A DNA stretch of 35,520 bases from Acidobacteriota bacterium (GTDB taxonomy: Bacteria > Acidobacteriota > Holophagae > Holophagales > Holophagaceae): contig JAJYMZ010000095.1 of NCBI GenBank assembly GCA_021786615.1, forward strand, positions 1 through 35,520, given 5' to 3'. Positions 9,663 to 17,600 of the stretch are shown here, in pieces (position 1 is the first letter of the stretch; each line of letters begins with the position of its first letter). The position numbers were made by a program, and so were the translations under genes. The notes under the pieces were generated by a model. It was given only the letters and a program-made list of their open reading frames with translations. It was not told the origin of the DNA and ran no database searches.

Positions 9663-10970
9663 GTGCTTGAATCCGTTCACTGCCCGAAATGCGCAACACA
9701 CTATGCGTTGCGCCCGCCCCGCGTGCTTTCCCGCCACCGCCGGGCCAAGTGCTTCACCTGCGATCACGTCTTCTCCATCGCGGGGGAGGTCCAGCGCTTG
9801 ATGGCTGCGGGCCCATTCCCCGGGGCCGGCCCGGAGGCTCAGTCCGACTACAGTGAATTCCAAGACGAGGCTGGAGCCACGGTGGGCGTGGAGGCCCAGG
9901 ATCTGAACATCCAGACGGGCACCACCGCGGGCATTTCCGAAGCGGAACTCCAGGCTGCCTTCTCGGATGAAGCCGCCGTCACCGCGGAGGGTCCTTTGAA
10001 CGACCTTCCGCCGCTCACCCTTCAGGACCTGGAAGAGCCCGACAGCGCTTCGGAAAGAACCCTGGTATTGAACCCCGAGGCCCACCCGGAACATCGGCCA
10101 TTTTCAGCGCCACCCGCGTTGCCGGCCCATTCGATCGCTGAGCTGGAGGCCTTGGGTCTCGGGGGACCGCCGCCCATGCCGGAAAGCCTGGCCGAAAGCA
10201 CTCCAGGAATGGGAAATGCGTCCTTCGCAGAAGGCACTTCCACCTACAGCTCGGCCCGGGATGCCATTGACAAACTCATGGCCGGGACTCCCTCCGTGCA
10301 GCGCGCGCGACCGCAATCCATGGGGATGCGGGGGGGCGCGCCCATGGACGTCGAATCCACGCTGGATGCCCTTGAATTGACCTTGGGCGGAATCCCCGCG
10401 CCTCAATTTGATGATCCGATAGAACCGGGCTCCACCTCGGTGCTGTCCTCGCGTGAATTGGACCGGGCCATGACGGCTCAAACCGCCGAACCGGAACCCA
10501 CCGCGTCCACCCGGATCCTGCATCGCGAGGACATGCCCAGCGAGAACGGTTCGCCCCAGGCAAGGACCATGATGATGCCGATGCCGATGCCGTCCTTGAC
10601 CCCGCCGCCACCTGCGCCCGCGCCCACGGTGGCCCTGTCCATGCCAGCGGCGACGCCCCCCCCGCTCGCATCCCAGGAGGATTCCGTCAAGGATCCCAAT
10701 CTGCTGAAGATTCAACTGGAAACCGAGACCCTTTCCAATGTAGCCATGGATCAGTTGATCCTGATGGTGGAGCAGGGCCGCGTGAAGGAATACCACCTGG
10801 TGGCCCGGCAGTTCAGCGAGAACTGGCTGGAGGCCAACAAGGTGCCCGCCCTGCGCCCGGTCTTCGAGCGCCTGCGCCGCATCACGCAGATCGGCCCCGC
10901 CCCCACCCTCGCCAACGAAACCGCCCCGGTGAAGAAGAGCCTGTTTGGCGGCCTGTTCGGAAGAAATTGA
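9663..10970 (+). CDS. MJ0042-type zinc-ribbon protein with long low-complexity linker and GYF-like C-terminal region
   Basis: N-term VHCPKCATHYALRPPRVLSRHRRAKCFTCDHVFSI; Pro/Met-rich linker; C-term DQLILMVEQGRVKEYHLVARQFSENW...PVFERL. Confidence 0.75.
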   Translation: MLESVHCPKCATHYALRPPRVLSRHRRAKCFTCDHVFSIAGEVQRLMAAGPFPGAGPEAQSDYSEFQDEAGATVGVEAQDLNIQTGTTAGISEAELQAAFSDEAAVTAEGPLNDLPPLTLQDLEEPDSASERTLVLNPEAHPEHRPFSAPPALPAHSIAELEALGLGGPPPMPESLAESTPGMGNASFAEGTSTYSSARDAIDKLMAGTPSVQRARPQSMGMRGGAPMDVESTLDALELTLGGIPAPQFDDPIEPGSTSVLSSRELDRAMTAQTAEPEPTASTRILHREDMPSENGSPQARTMMMPMPMPSLTPPPPAPAPTVALSMPAATPPPLASQEDSVKDPNLLKIQLETETLSNVAMDQLILMVEQGRVKEYHLVARQFSENWLEANKVPALRPVFERLRRITQIGPAPTLANETAPVKKSLFGGLFGRN

Positions 10971-11052
10971 TTCCTCACAATTTGTGCTGGAACTTTAAGC
11001 GCCGCGGCCTGCACTCAAGGTTGCGGCCTTGATTTATGTCTCTGGAGTTTTC

Positions 11053-11562
11053 ATGAGCCTTCTTTCCCTCGCCTTCCTGCTTGCCCTGCAAGATCAGCCG
11101 GCCCAGCCCGCAAAACCTGCGGAGCCCCCAAAAGGGGAGGTCGGCATCGTCCAGCCAGCATTGCCAGCTCCCGCCCCATCCCAATCCTTGAGTTTTTTCA
11201 GTGAGACTTTTCCCTTCCATTGGAACCAGTCGCAGCGGCTCGAAATCAACGTGGATGGCCTCAAGGTGACGTCCATCGCCATCGGCAAACGGGAACCCAG
11301 GCCCAAGTTACTCCAAGGCCCTGATTACGGCAGCCGCGCCCTCATCCACGTGACCAACACATCCAGGAAACCCCGCACGCCGGGATTCGCCATCGCGGTC
11401 TTCGACAAGGAGGGGCGCCTGCTGGGAGCCGCCAATGGGGGAACGAAAATAGGAACGGTGAAACCCGGTACGACTGAATCCTTCGATCTGGCTTTCTTCC
11501 AGGTGAAGGATCGCCTGCCCAAAGGCGATCACTACGTGCTGAGCGTGGAGCTCCGGGACTGA
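11053..11562 (+). CDS. Secreted hypothetical protein
   Basis: Signal peptide-like start MSLLSLAFLLALQDQPAQPAKPAEPP; beta-rich remainder. Confidence 0.6.
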   Translation: MSLLSLAFLLALQDQPAQPAKPAEPPKGEVGIVQPALPAPAPSQSLSFFSETFPFHWNQSQRLEINVDGLKVTSIAIGKREPRPKLLQGPDYGSRALIHVTNTSRKPRTPGFAIAVFDKEGRLLGAANGGTKIGTVKPGTTESFDLAFFQVKDRLPKGDHYVLSVELRD

Positions 11563-11590
11563 TGGGGTATGAAGTGGTGAGGGAGGAATC

Positions 11591-11705
11591 AGTCCTGAGT
11601 CCTGGGTCCTGGGGCAATCTGGCGGCGCCTTTGGCGCGCCTATAAATGAAGAGTTGCGGCCTCTGGCCGCATCCTCATCGAACCTCAGGACTCAGGACCC
11701 AGGAC
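11591..11705. repeat. Heptad inverted repeat (AGTCCTG/GGTCCTG) with two internal hairpins
   Basis: Arms 11591-11613 AGTCCTGAGTCCTGGGTCCTGGG and 11682-11705 CCTCAGGACTCAGGACCCAGGACT; internal stems GGCGCC/GGCGCGCC and GCGGCC-TCT-GGCCGC. Confidence 0.85.
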
Positions 11706-11718
11706 TTCAAGCTGGCCC

Positions 11719-12723
11719 TCATACCGCTTCCTGCTCGTGAAAATGCGCAAGCAGCTCTTCGGCGGTGACGGTGGCGGTGCCCATCTTGGCCACTACGACG
11801 CCAGCGGCGGCGTTGGCGAGCATGGCGGCGTCCTTCCAGTCGGCGCCCGCGGCCACGGCCGCGCTGAAGGCGGCGATGACCGTATCTCCAGCGCCGCTCA
11901 CGTCGAAAACTTCCTGCGCCATGGTGGGAATCATCCAGGGGGCGGAATGCTCCGCGTCGGTCGCGAAAAGCGCCATGCCCTTTTCGCTGCGGGTGATGAG
12001 CAGGCCTGAAAGGCCGAGACTTTCCAGCAGCGCTTTCCCGGCCGCCGCGACTTCGGCATCGCCATCCGCGGCCATCCCACTCAATTCAGCGGTTTCTTTC
12101 CGGTTGGGCGTCATGAGCGTGGCGCCATGGTAGAGCGCGCGATGGGCGGGCTTGGGGTCCACGATCCAGGGAATCTGATGGCGCGCGCAGAGCGAACGGA
12201 CCTCGTCCATCACCTGGGGGCCGATGATGCCCTTGGCGTAATCCGAAACGATGAGGGCGCCCACTTCGGAAAGGCAGTTGTTGAGCTGTTCCATGAGGTC
12301 CAGCACGGCCTGTTCACCCAATGCGCTGGGCTCCTCCCGGTCAATGCGCAGCATCTGCTGGGTGTGGCCGATGACACGGGTCTTGATGATGGTGGGCCGG
12401 GTGGGATCCAGCACCAGCCCCTCGCTGGAGATGCCCAGACGCGCCAGCAACTCCACGAGCCGTTCGCCCGCCGCGTCCTTTTGCAGGGTGCCCATGAGCA
12501 GGGGCTCGGCGCCCAGTGCCCGCAGATTGGCGGCGACGTTGGCGGCGCCGCCCAGCACGGCTTTTTCGCGCACGATCCGCACGATGGGCACGGGCGCTTC
12601 GGGCGAGATGCGGTTCACCTCGCCGAAGAGATATTCATCCAGCATCAGGTCCCCCAGCACCGCCACCTTGAGCCCGCGGATGCGGGCCAGCAGCGAGCCT
12701 GCGTGGCTGGAGTCGAGCTTCAC
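11719..12723 (-). CDS. rfaE1: D-glycero-beta-D-manno-heptose-7-phosphate kinase (RfaE1/HldE kinase domain)
   Basis: KVAVLGDLMLDEYLFGEVNRISPEAPVPIVRI..LGGAANVAANLRALG; DVSGAGDTVIAAFSAAVAAG. Confidence 0.92.
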   Translation of the reverse strand: MKLDSSHAGSLLARIRGLKVAVLGDLMLDEYLFGEVNRISPEAPVPIVRIVREKAVLGGAANVAANLRALGAEPLLMGTLQKDAAGERLVELLARLGISSEGLVLDPTRPTIIKTRVIGHTQQMLRIDREEPSALGEQAVLDLMEQLNNCLSEVGALIVSDYAKGIIGPQVMDEVRSLCARHQIPWIVDPKPAHRALYHGATLMTPNRKETAELSGMAADGDAEVAAAGKALLESLGLSGLLITRSEKGMALFATDAEHSAPWMIPTMAQEVFDVSGAGDTVIAAFSAAVAAGADWKDAAMLANAAAGVVVAKMGTATVTAEELLAHFHEQEAV

Positions 12724-12902
12724 GCGCTGGCCTTTTTAGCGTGGTCGCTGAGCATCACGGGGATGCCGTCCTCGATGGGGTAGAGCAGGCCGCACTTCGC
12801 GCACAGCAGCCCATCGGGCGTTTCGCTCAAGTCGCCATGGCAGGGTTCGCCATCCTGTTCGGCGGGGCAGCAGAGGATTTCCAGAAGCCGGGGATCAAGC
12901 AT
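12720..12902 (-). CDS. Trm112 family (YcaR-like) protein
   Basis: LLEILCCPAEQDGEPCHGDLSET..GLLCAKCGLLYPIEDGIPVML. Confidence 0.88.
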   Translation of the reverse strand: MLDPRLLEILCCPAEQDGEPCHGDLSETPDGLLCAKCGLLYPIEDGIPVMLSDHAKKASA

Positions 12903-12910
12903 GATTCATG

Positions 12911-14938
12911 TTACTTCAGCGCCAGGGCGGCGAGTTCCAGCACGTCCTTGGTTTGGATGGATTCGTGGCCGGTCTCCCCCGCGGCATTGTTCAGCATCAC
13001 GTTGCAGAAGGGGCAGCCCACGGCCACGGTGGTGGCCTTGGTCTCCAGGGCCTGCTCGAAGCGCGCATGATTGACCCGGGTGCCCAGCTTTTCTTCCAGC
13101 CACATGCGCCCGCCCCCGGCGCCGCAGCACTGGGTGGCTTCGCCGTGCTTTTCCATCTCAGTGACCTTGACGCCGGGAATCGCGTCCAGGATGGCGCGGG
13201 GGGCGTCCACCTGGCCGTTGTAGCGGCTCAGGTAGCAGGGATCGTGATAGGTAAGATCGGCCTCGACGGTTTGTTCGAGCTTGATCCTGCCCTTCGATAC
13301 CAATTCCGAGACCAGTTCGTTGCCGTGGACCACATCGAAGTGGCCGCCGAAATCCGGATACTCGTTCTTCAGCGTGTTGAAGCAGTGGGGGCAGGTGGTG
13401 ACGATCTTCTTCACCCCATGGCCTTTCAGTACTTCGATGTTGGCTTCGGTGGCGGACTGGAACAGATACTCATTGCCCAGGCGCCGGGCGGATTCGCAGG
13501 TGCAGGATTCCTCGGTGCCCAGGATGGCGAAGGAGACGTCCGCCGCCTTCAGCAGCTTCACCAAGGACTTCGAAACGCGCTGTCCCGCCGCGTCATAGGA
13601 GCCTGCGCAGCCCACCCAGAACAGGTACTCGGCAGCGGGCTTGTCGGCGAGGGAGGGGACATCCAGACCTTCGGACCACTTGGCGCGATCCGCCTGGGCC
13701 AGATTCCAGGGGTTGCCCTGGCGCTCCATGCCCTTGAAGGCGATCTGGGCCTCCGCGGGGAAATCGCTCTCTTCCAAGGTGAGGTAGCGGCGCATCTGCA
13801 CGAGCTTGTCCACGAAACTGATTTCCAGAGGGCAGGCCCATTCGCAATAGCCGCAGGTGGTGCAGGCCCAGATGGTGTCGCTGCTGATGGCGCCGCCCAG
13901 TTGTCCGGCGGTCCAGGGGGAATGATCCTGATTGAGATTCCACACGGAACCTTCGGGAATGGGGCCGCCAATGAGCTTGCGGTCCTCGGGCACGGGCTTG
14001 TCCTGGGCCATGTCCTCGAGCTGGGTGGCGCTCAAGTAATGGCGCAAGTCGTTGCCGAAATTCTTGGGGCGCAGGGGCTTGCCGGTGACCGTGGTGGGGC
14101 AGGCTTCCAGGCAGCGGCCGCATTCCACGCAGGTGTAGAAATCCAGCATTTGTTTCCAGGTGAAATCCTGGATGCGGTTGGCGCCGAAATGATCGGCTTC
14201 CAGGTCCATGGGTTTTAGGTTCTTGTGGGGCTCCAGGGCCCGGAAATACACGTTGAAGACCGAGGTCAGCACATGGAAATGCTTGGAGTAGGGCAGGAAG
14301 TTGAGGAACCCGAAAAGGATGGCCAGGTGCGCCCACCACATGCTCTTGTAGAGCACCAGCGTGCCTGTGCCATGGCCCATTAGTCCCGCCACCGCGTTGC
14401 TGGCGAAGGCCCAGGAGCGCCACCCGGGGGCATGGAGGGCGATGAAGGCGCCATCCGCCAGCAGGTCCGTGATCATCAATCCGGCGATGAGGCTCAGGGT
14501 GGCCCATGCATCTTTGGAGTTCTCCACGCGCCAGGGTTTAGCGAACAGCCGCCGGGCCATGGCCAGGCTGATGCCCACCAGCACCAGCAACTCGAAGAGA
14601 TCCTTGGTGCCTTGGTAGACCAGCCCGAATCTGCCCAGGGCCTCGGTCATGTGCCAATTGAAGAGCCCCTCGAGGATCAATCCCAGGGAGCGGAGGCTCA
14701 ACACACAGAATCCGTAGAAGATCAGCACGTGGTAGAAGCCAGCATAGGGGTCCCGCAGGAGCCGCTGCTGTCCGAAAACCAGCACCAGCACGCCTTTCAG
14801 CCGCTCCAGGGGGCGATCCAGGCGAGGGTCCGGCAGACCGGCCTTGAGGGTGGCGATGCGCTGGCGGATGGTCCATCCGAAGAAGGCCATGGCTCCTGCC
14901 ACGAACACCCAGAACAGTGCGATCTCCAGCGGCTTCAT
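12911..14938 (-). CDS. Membrane-anchored Fe-S oxidoreductase: HdrE/NarI-like transmembrane region fused to HdrD-like 4Fe4S + CCG domains (ETF:menaquinone oxidoreductase EMO/DUF224-like)
   Basis: N-terminal multi-TM segment; CVECGRCLEACP and CTTCGYCEWACP clusters; CCG-type motifs CPHCFNTLKNEYP and QCCGAGGGRMW. Confidence 0.85.
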   Translation of the reverse strand: MKPLEIALFWVFVAGAMAFFGWTIRQRIATLKAGLPDPRLDRPLERLKGVLVLVFGQQRLLRDPYAGFYHVLIFYGFCVLSLRSLGLILEGLFNWHMTEALGRFGLVYQGTKDLFELLVLVGISLAMARRLFAKPWRVENSKDAWATLSLIAGLMITDLLADGAFIALHAPGWRSWAFASNAVAGLMGHGTGTLVLYKSMWWAHLAILFGFLNFLPYSKHFHVLTSVFNVYFRALEPHKNLKPMDLEADHFGANRIQDFTWKQMLDFYTCVECGRCLEACPTTVTGKPLRPKNFGNDLRHYLSATQLEDMAQDKPVPEDRKLIGGPIPEGSVWNLNQDHSPWTAGQLGGAISSDTIWACTTCGYCEWACPLEISFVDKLVQMRRYLTLEESDFPAEAQIAFKGMERQGNPWNLAQADRAKWSEGLDVPSLADKPAAEYLFWVGCAGSYDAAGQRVSKSLVKLLKAADVSFAILGTEESCTCESARRLGNEYLFQSATEANIEVLKGHGVKKIVTTCPHCFNTLKNEYPDFGGHFDVVHGNELVSELVSKGRIKLEQTVEADLTYHDPCYLSRYNGQVDAPRAILDAIPGVKVTEMEKHGEATQCCGAGGGRMWLEEKLGTRVNHARFEQALETKATTVAVGCPFCNVMLNNAAGETGHESIQTKDVLELAALALK

Positions 14939-15090
14939 GGTGCCTCCATACATGTCCCGCTTAGGGGCGTGGACCCGAGTTTCCAACGAGTATGACCCGC
15001 TCCTGGGAAATTTGGTGGCCTACCGCAGGTGAGGCAGCAAGCGGCATTCAACCTTTGACTCAGGAATCTTGGACCATCCGCGATATTTTC

Positions 15091-15165
15091 GAATTGCAAT
15101 TTACGATTTTCGATTGGGACCCAGTGCCTGTGGATATCCCCAATCGTCAATTGAAAAGCGACCAT
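15091..15165. repeat. Heptad inverted-repeat element A (GATTTTC / CCAATCG words)
   Basis: GAATTGC AATTTAC GATTTTC GATTGGG then spacer then CCAATCG TCAATTG AAAAGCG ACCATTG. Confidence 0.7.
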
Positions 15166-15249
15166 TGAAATACTGACGCAGCCCCTTGCGCCATCCATGC
15201 ACCTCACCAACTCGACCATGCCTGAGTAAAGCGCTGTCAGAATCAAGGA

Positions 15250-15621
15250 ATGGATTCAGCTCCCCTGAAGAACCTCTTCTTCGACGCCGCCGTGGAACGG
15301 CCGCTTTCCGTGGTGTTCCGGACTCCCGATGGAGCCTGGGAGGGCCACGATTACACCGTGGAAGTCATCACGTCGCGTCAAGGCCTGGATGCCTTTGATG
15401 TGGTGATGGACTTCCGCGAACTGGAAGCCGTCCTGGATCGCATCCTCGCGCCTCTGCAAGGCGGGTTGCTCTCGGAGCTGGGGCTGGCAGGGCCGACGGA
15501 ACTGGCGCGAAAACTGGCGGATGAACTGGCGCCCCACGTGCCCGCACCCGCCCGGCTTTCCGAAGTCGCGCTCACGGATGGCCGTGGCAGACGGCTCGCG
15601 GTGAGACCCGGTCGCGCATGA
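15250..15621 (+). CDS. Degenerate 6-pyruvoyl-tetrahydropterin synthase / QueD-like protein
   Basis: GHDYTVEVITSRQGLDAFDVVMDFRELEAVLDRILAPL...GPTELARKLADEL follows the QueD fold pattern but lacks most Zn-ligand His. Confidence 0.65.
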   Translation: MDSAPLKNLFFDAAVERPLSVVFRTPDGAWEGHDYTVEVITSRQGLDAFDVVMDFRELEAVLDRILAPLQGGLLSELGLAGPTELARKLADELAPHVPAPARLSEVALTDGRGRRLAVRPGRA

Positions 15622-15643
15622 TCCGCGGCAGATCTCCTGTGTT

Positions 15644-15738
15644 CGATTGACGATTGACGATTGACGATTGGCGATTGACGATTGGGAACATCCATCTCCC
15701 CGATGGGCTTCAATCGAAAATCGCAAATCGAAAATCGT
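15644..15738. repeat. Heptad inverted-repeat element B (6x CGATTGR, then AATCGAAAATCG)
   Basis: 15644-15685 CGATTGA x3, CGATTGG, CGATTGA, CGATTGG; 15711-15737 CAATCGAAAATCGCAAATCGAAAATCG. Confidence 0.9.
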
Positions 15739-15778
15739 GTTGGTTCAACACTCGATCTGGGAAGTGAGGATCCACAAG

Positions 15779-16450
15779 ATGCGTATTCAACCCTGGATGG
15801 AGATCCCCGCCTACGTGGCGCTGGCCCTGGTTTGCGCGTGGTGCGCCAATGCCCTGGCGGGTCCCACCCGGCGCCTTTCCTGGCGGCTCAAGGAGCCGGC
15901 GCGGCCGGTGGCCTCCATGCTGCCTGCGCTCCCGGCCGCGGCCTCACCGCCCCTCCTGGCCCCCGCGCCATCAGCCTCACCCAAACCGATGGGGAAGGTT
16001 GACCCCTCCGCCCCGCGATCAAAAACAATCACACTGGTTCCAGCACCGCCACCAGATCTCAAGGCCGAGTTGATGGCGCGCTTTCCACCACTCGTGCAGG
16101 AAGCTCAAGGCGCCATCACCGGCGAGGAGGCTGCCTGGCTTCACGCCCACGGCGCGGTCTTCCTGGATGCCAGGCGCACGGCCCTGTACGAGCAGGGCCA
16201 CATTCCAGGCGCCAGAAGCTTCTCCGCGTGGGAGGATGGCTTGGCGGAAAAGGTGGACCAGCTTTCTTTGTTCACGGCAGATCTGAAGCTGCCCATCGTG
16301 GTCTACTGTTCCGGCGGCGACTGCCACGACAGCTACCTCGTGGCCCAGAAACTATGGCTGGCGGGCTTCCGCAACTTGCGGATCTACACCGATGGATTTC
16401 CGGATTGGGAGGCCCGGAAGGGGCCAGTGGCCACAGGGGGAAAGCCATGA
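15779..16450 (+). CDS. Membrane-anchored rhodanese-like domain protein
   Basis: Signal anchor PAYVALALVCAWCANALAG; rhodanese pattern VFLDARRTALYEQGHIPGARSF...PIVVYCSGGDCHDSYLVAQKLWLAGFRNLRIYTDGFPDWEA. Start MRIQPWM. Confidence 0.88.
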   Translation: MRIQPWMEIPAYVALALVCAWCANALAGPTRRLSWRLKEPARPVASMLPALPAAASPPLLAPAPSASPKPMGKVDPSAPRSKTITLVPAPPPDLKAELMARFPPLVQEAQGAITGEEAAWLHAHGAVFLDARRTALYEQGHIPGARSFSAWEDGLAEKVDQLSLFTADLKLPIVVYCSGGDCHDSYLVAQKLWLAGFRNLRIYTDGFPDWEARKGPVATGGKP

Positions 16451-16482
16451 GTCCTTATGCGGGGTGTGGCCGCCGGATGCCG

Positions 16483-16555
16483 AGTCTCAAGTCCCAAGTC
16501 CCAAGTCCCAAGTCTCAAGTCCTGAGCCCTGAGTCCCGAGTCCTGAGTGCTGAGC
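16483..16555. repeat. Heptad tandem array, 10 units of AGTCYYR
   Basis: AGTCTCA AGTCCCA AGTCCCA AGTCCCA AGTCTCA AGTCCTG AGCCCTG AGTCCCG AGTCCTG AGTGCTG. Confidence 0.92.
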
Positions 16556-16601
16556 CGAAACTCGCGGACTCAAACAGGGTTGCCGCAGTAGAGGTTCAGG
16601 G

Positions 16602-17060
16602 ATGAAAGTCCGCGTCTGGCTGGTCCATCCTCTCGTGTTGCGCGTTTCCCGTATCGTTCTCGCCGCCGTGATGCTCATGGCGGCGGTCCCGAAGCTGATG
16701 GATCCGCCGGGATTTGCCCAGGCGGTCTTCGCCTATGGTCTGCTGCCGATGGCCCTGGTGGCCCCGCTGGCGCTCACGCTGCCCTGGCTGGAGGCGCTCA
16801 CGGCCCTGGGATTGGTCCTGGGTGTGGCCAGGCGCAGCGCGGCAACTATGATCCTTTTTCTGATGCTTATCTTCATCGGCAGCCTCGGGTTCAACCTTGT
16901 GAAAGGCAACCCCGTGGATTGCGGCTGCTTTGGCGCATCCCAGGTGCAGAAGACCAAAGAGCAGCGGCTCTTCGACATGAAATTGGCGATGCTCCGCGAT
17001 GTGGGTCTCGCCTTGCTGGCGCTTCACGCGCTGCTGGCTCCCTCAAGAAAACCACAATGA
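16602..17060 (+). CDS. MauE/DoxX-like membrane protein
   Basis: Four TM-type segments, LMAAVPKLMDPPGFAQAVFAYGLLP, NPVDCGCFG motif. Confidence 0.85.
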   Translation: MKVRVWLVHPLVLRVSRIVLAAVMLMAAVPKLMDPPGFAQAVFAYGLLPMALVAPLALTLPWLEALTALGLVLGVARRSAATMILFLMLIFIGSLGFNLVKGNPVDCGCFGASQVQKTKEQRLFDMKLAMLRDVGLALLALHALLAPSRKPQ

Positions 17061-17491
17061 AACCCTGGGTTCCCATCGCCGCGCTGGCCCTGGCGTTGAG
17101 TCCTATTGCGGTGATCCACCCCGTGCAAGTTTCGGGGCGCAGCATGGAGCCCGCCTTGCAGGACGGCGAACTGGTCTGGGCCCTGTGGGCCTGGTGCGGC
17201 GGCCCGCCGGAACGCGGACAACTTTGGCTGGTGCAGGGACCCGAAGGCATGTCCGTGAAGCGCGCCGTGGGCCTGCCGAACGAGCGTATCGAGGCGAAGG
17301 ATGGCGAGATCCTCATCAATGGATCGCGGCTCAACGAGCCCTACGTCCGCAGCAGCGATCATCTCGATGGTGCCTGGGATTGTGGCAACGGTTATTTAAT
17401 GCTCGGCGACAACCGCCCCCAGAGCCACGACGGACGCGCCTGGGGACCGCTATCCAAATCCGCGCTGAAAAGCAGGGTGGTCAGCTTTTAA
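17057..17491 (+). CDS. lepB: Signal peptidase I-like (S26 family)
   Basis: VSGRSMEPALQDGELV (catalytic Ser), SVKRAVGLPNERI (Lys), YLMLGDNRPQSHDGRAWG; ATGA overlap with preceding CDS. Confidence 0.87.
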   Translation: MKPWVPIAALALALSPIAVIHPVQVSGRSMEPALQDGELVWALWAWCGGPPERGQLWLVQGPEGMSVKRAVGLPNERIEAKDGEILINGSRLNEPYVRSSDHLDGAWDCGNGYLMLGDNRPQSHDGRAWGPLSKSALKSRVVSF

Positions 17492-17600
17492 CGCGGACCC
17501 ACCTCGTGTATAGGACATTCACCGTTGCAGGTGGACTTCAATCCCCGGCAGTATCGGGAGAGTCGTCGCCGGGCTGAAGCAGGATCGTTGAGGGAAGCAT

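Noticed and set aside
10561-10640. ATG/CCG-rich microrepeat (MMMPMPMP) inside the zinc-ribbon gene
   Set aside because: Explained as a low-complexity protein linker, not an independent element.
12908-14218. 436-aa plus-strand ORF
   Set aside because: Antisense to the clearly coding Fe-S oxidoreductase; composition typical of GC-rich shadow frames.
15644-16555. CRISPR array interpretation of the tandem repeats
   Set aside because: Units are contiguous 7-mers with no spacers and no cas genes nearby.
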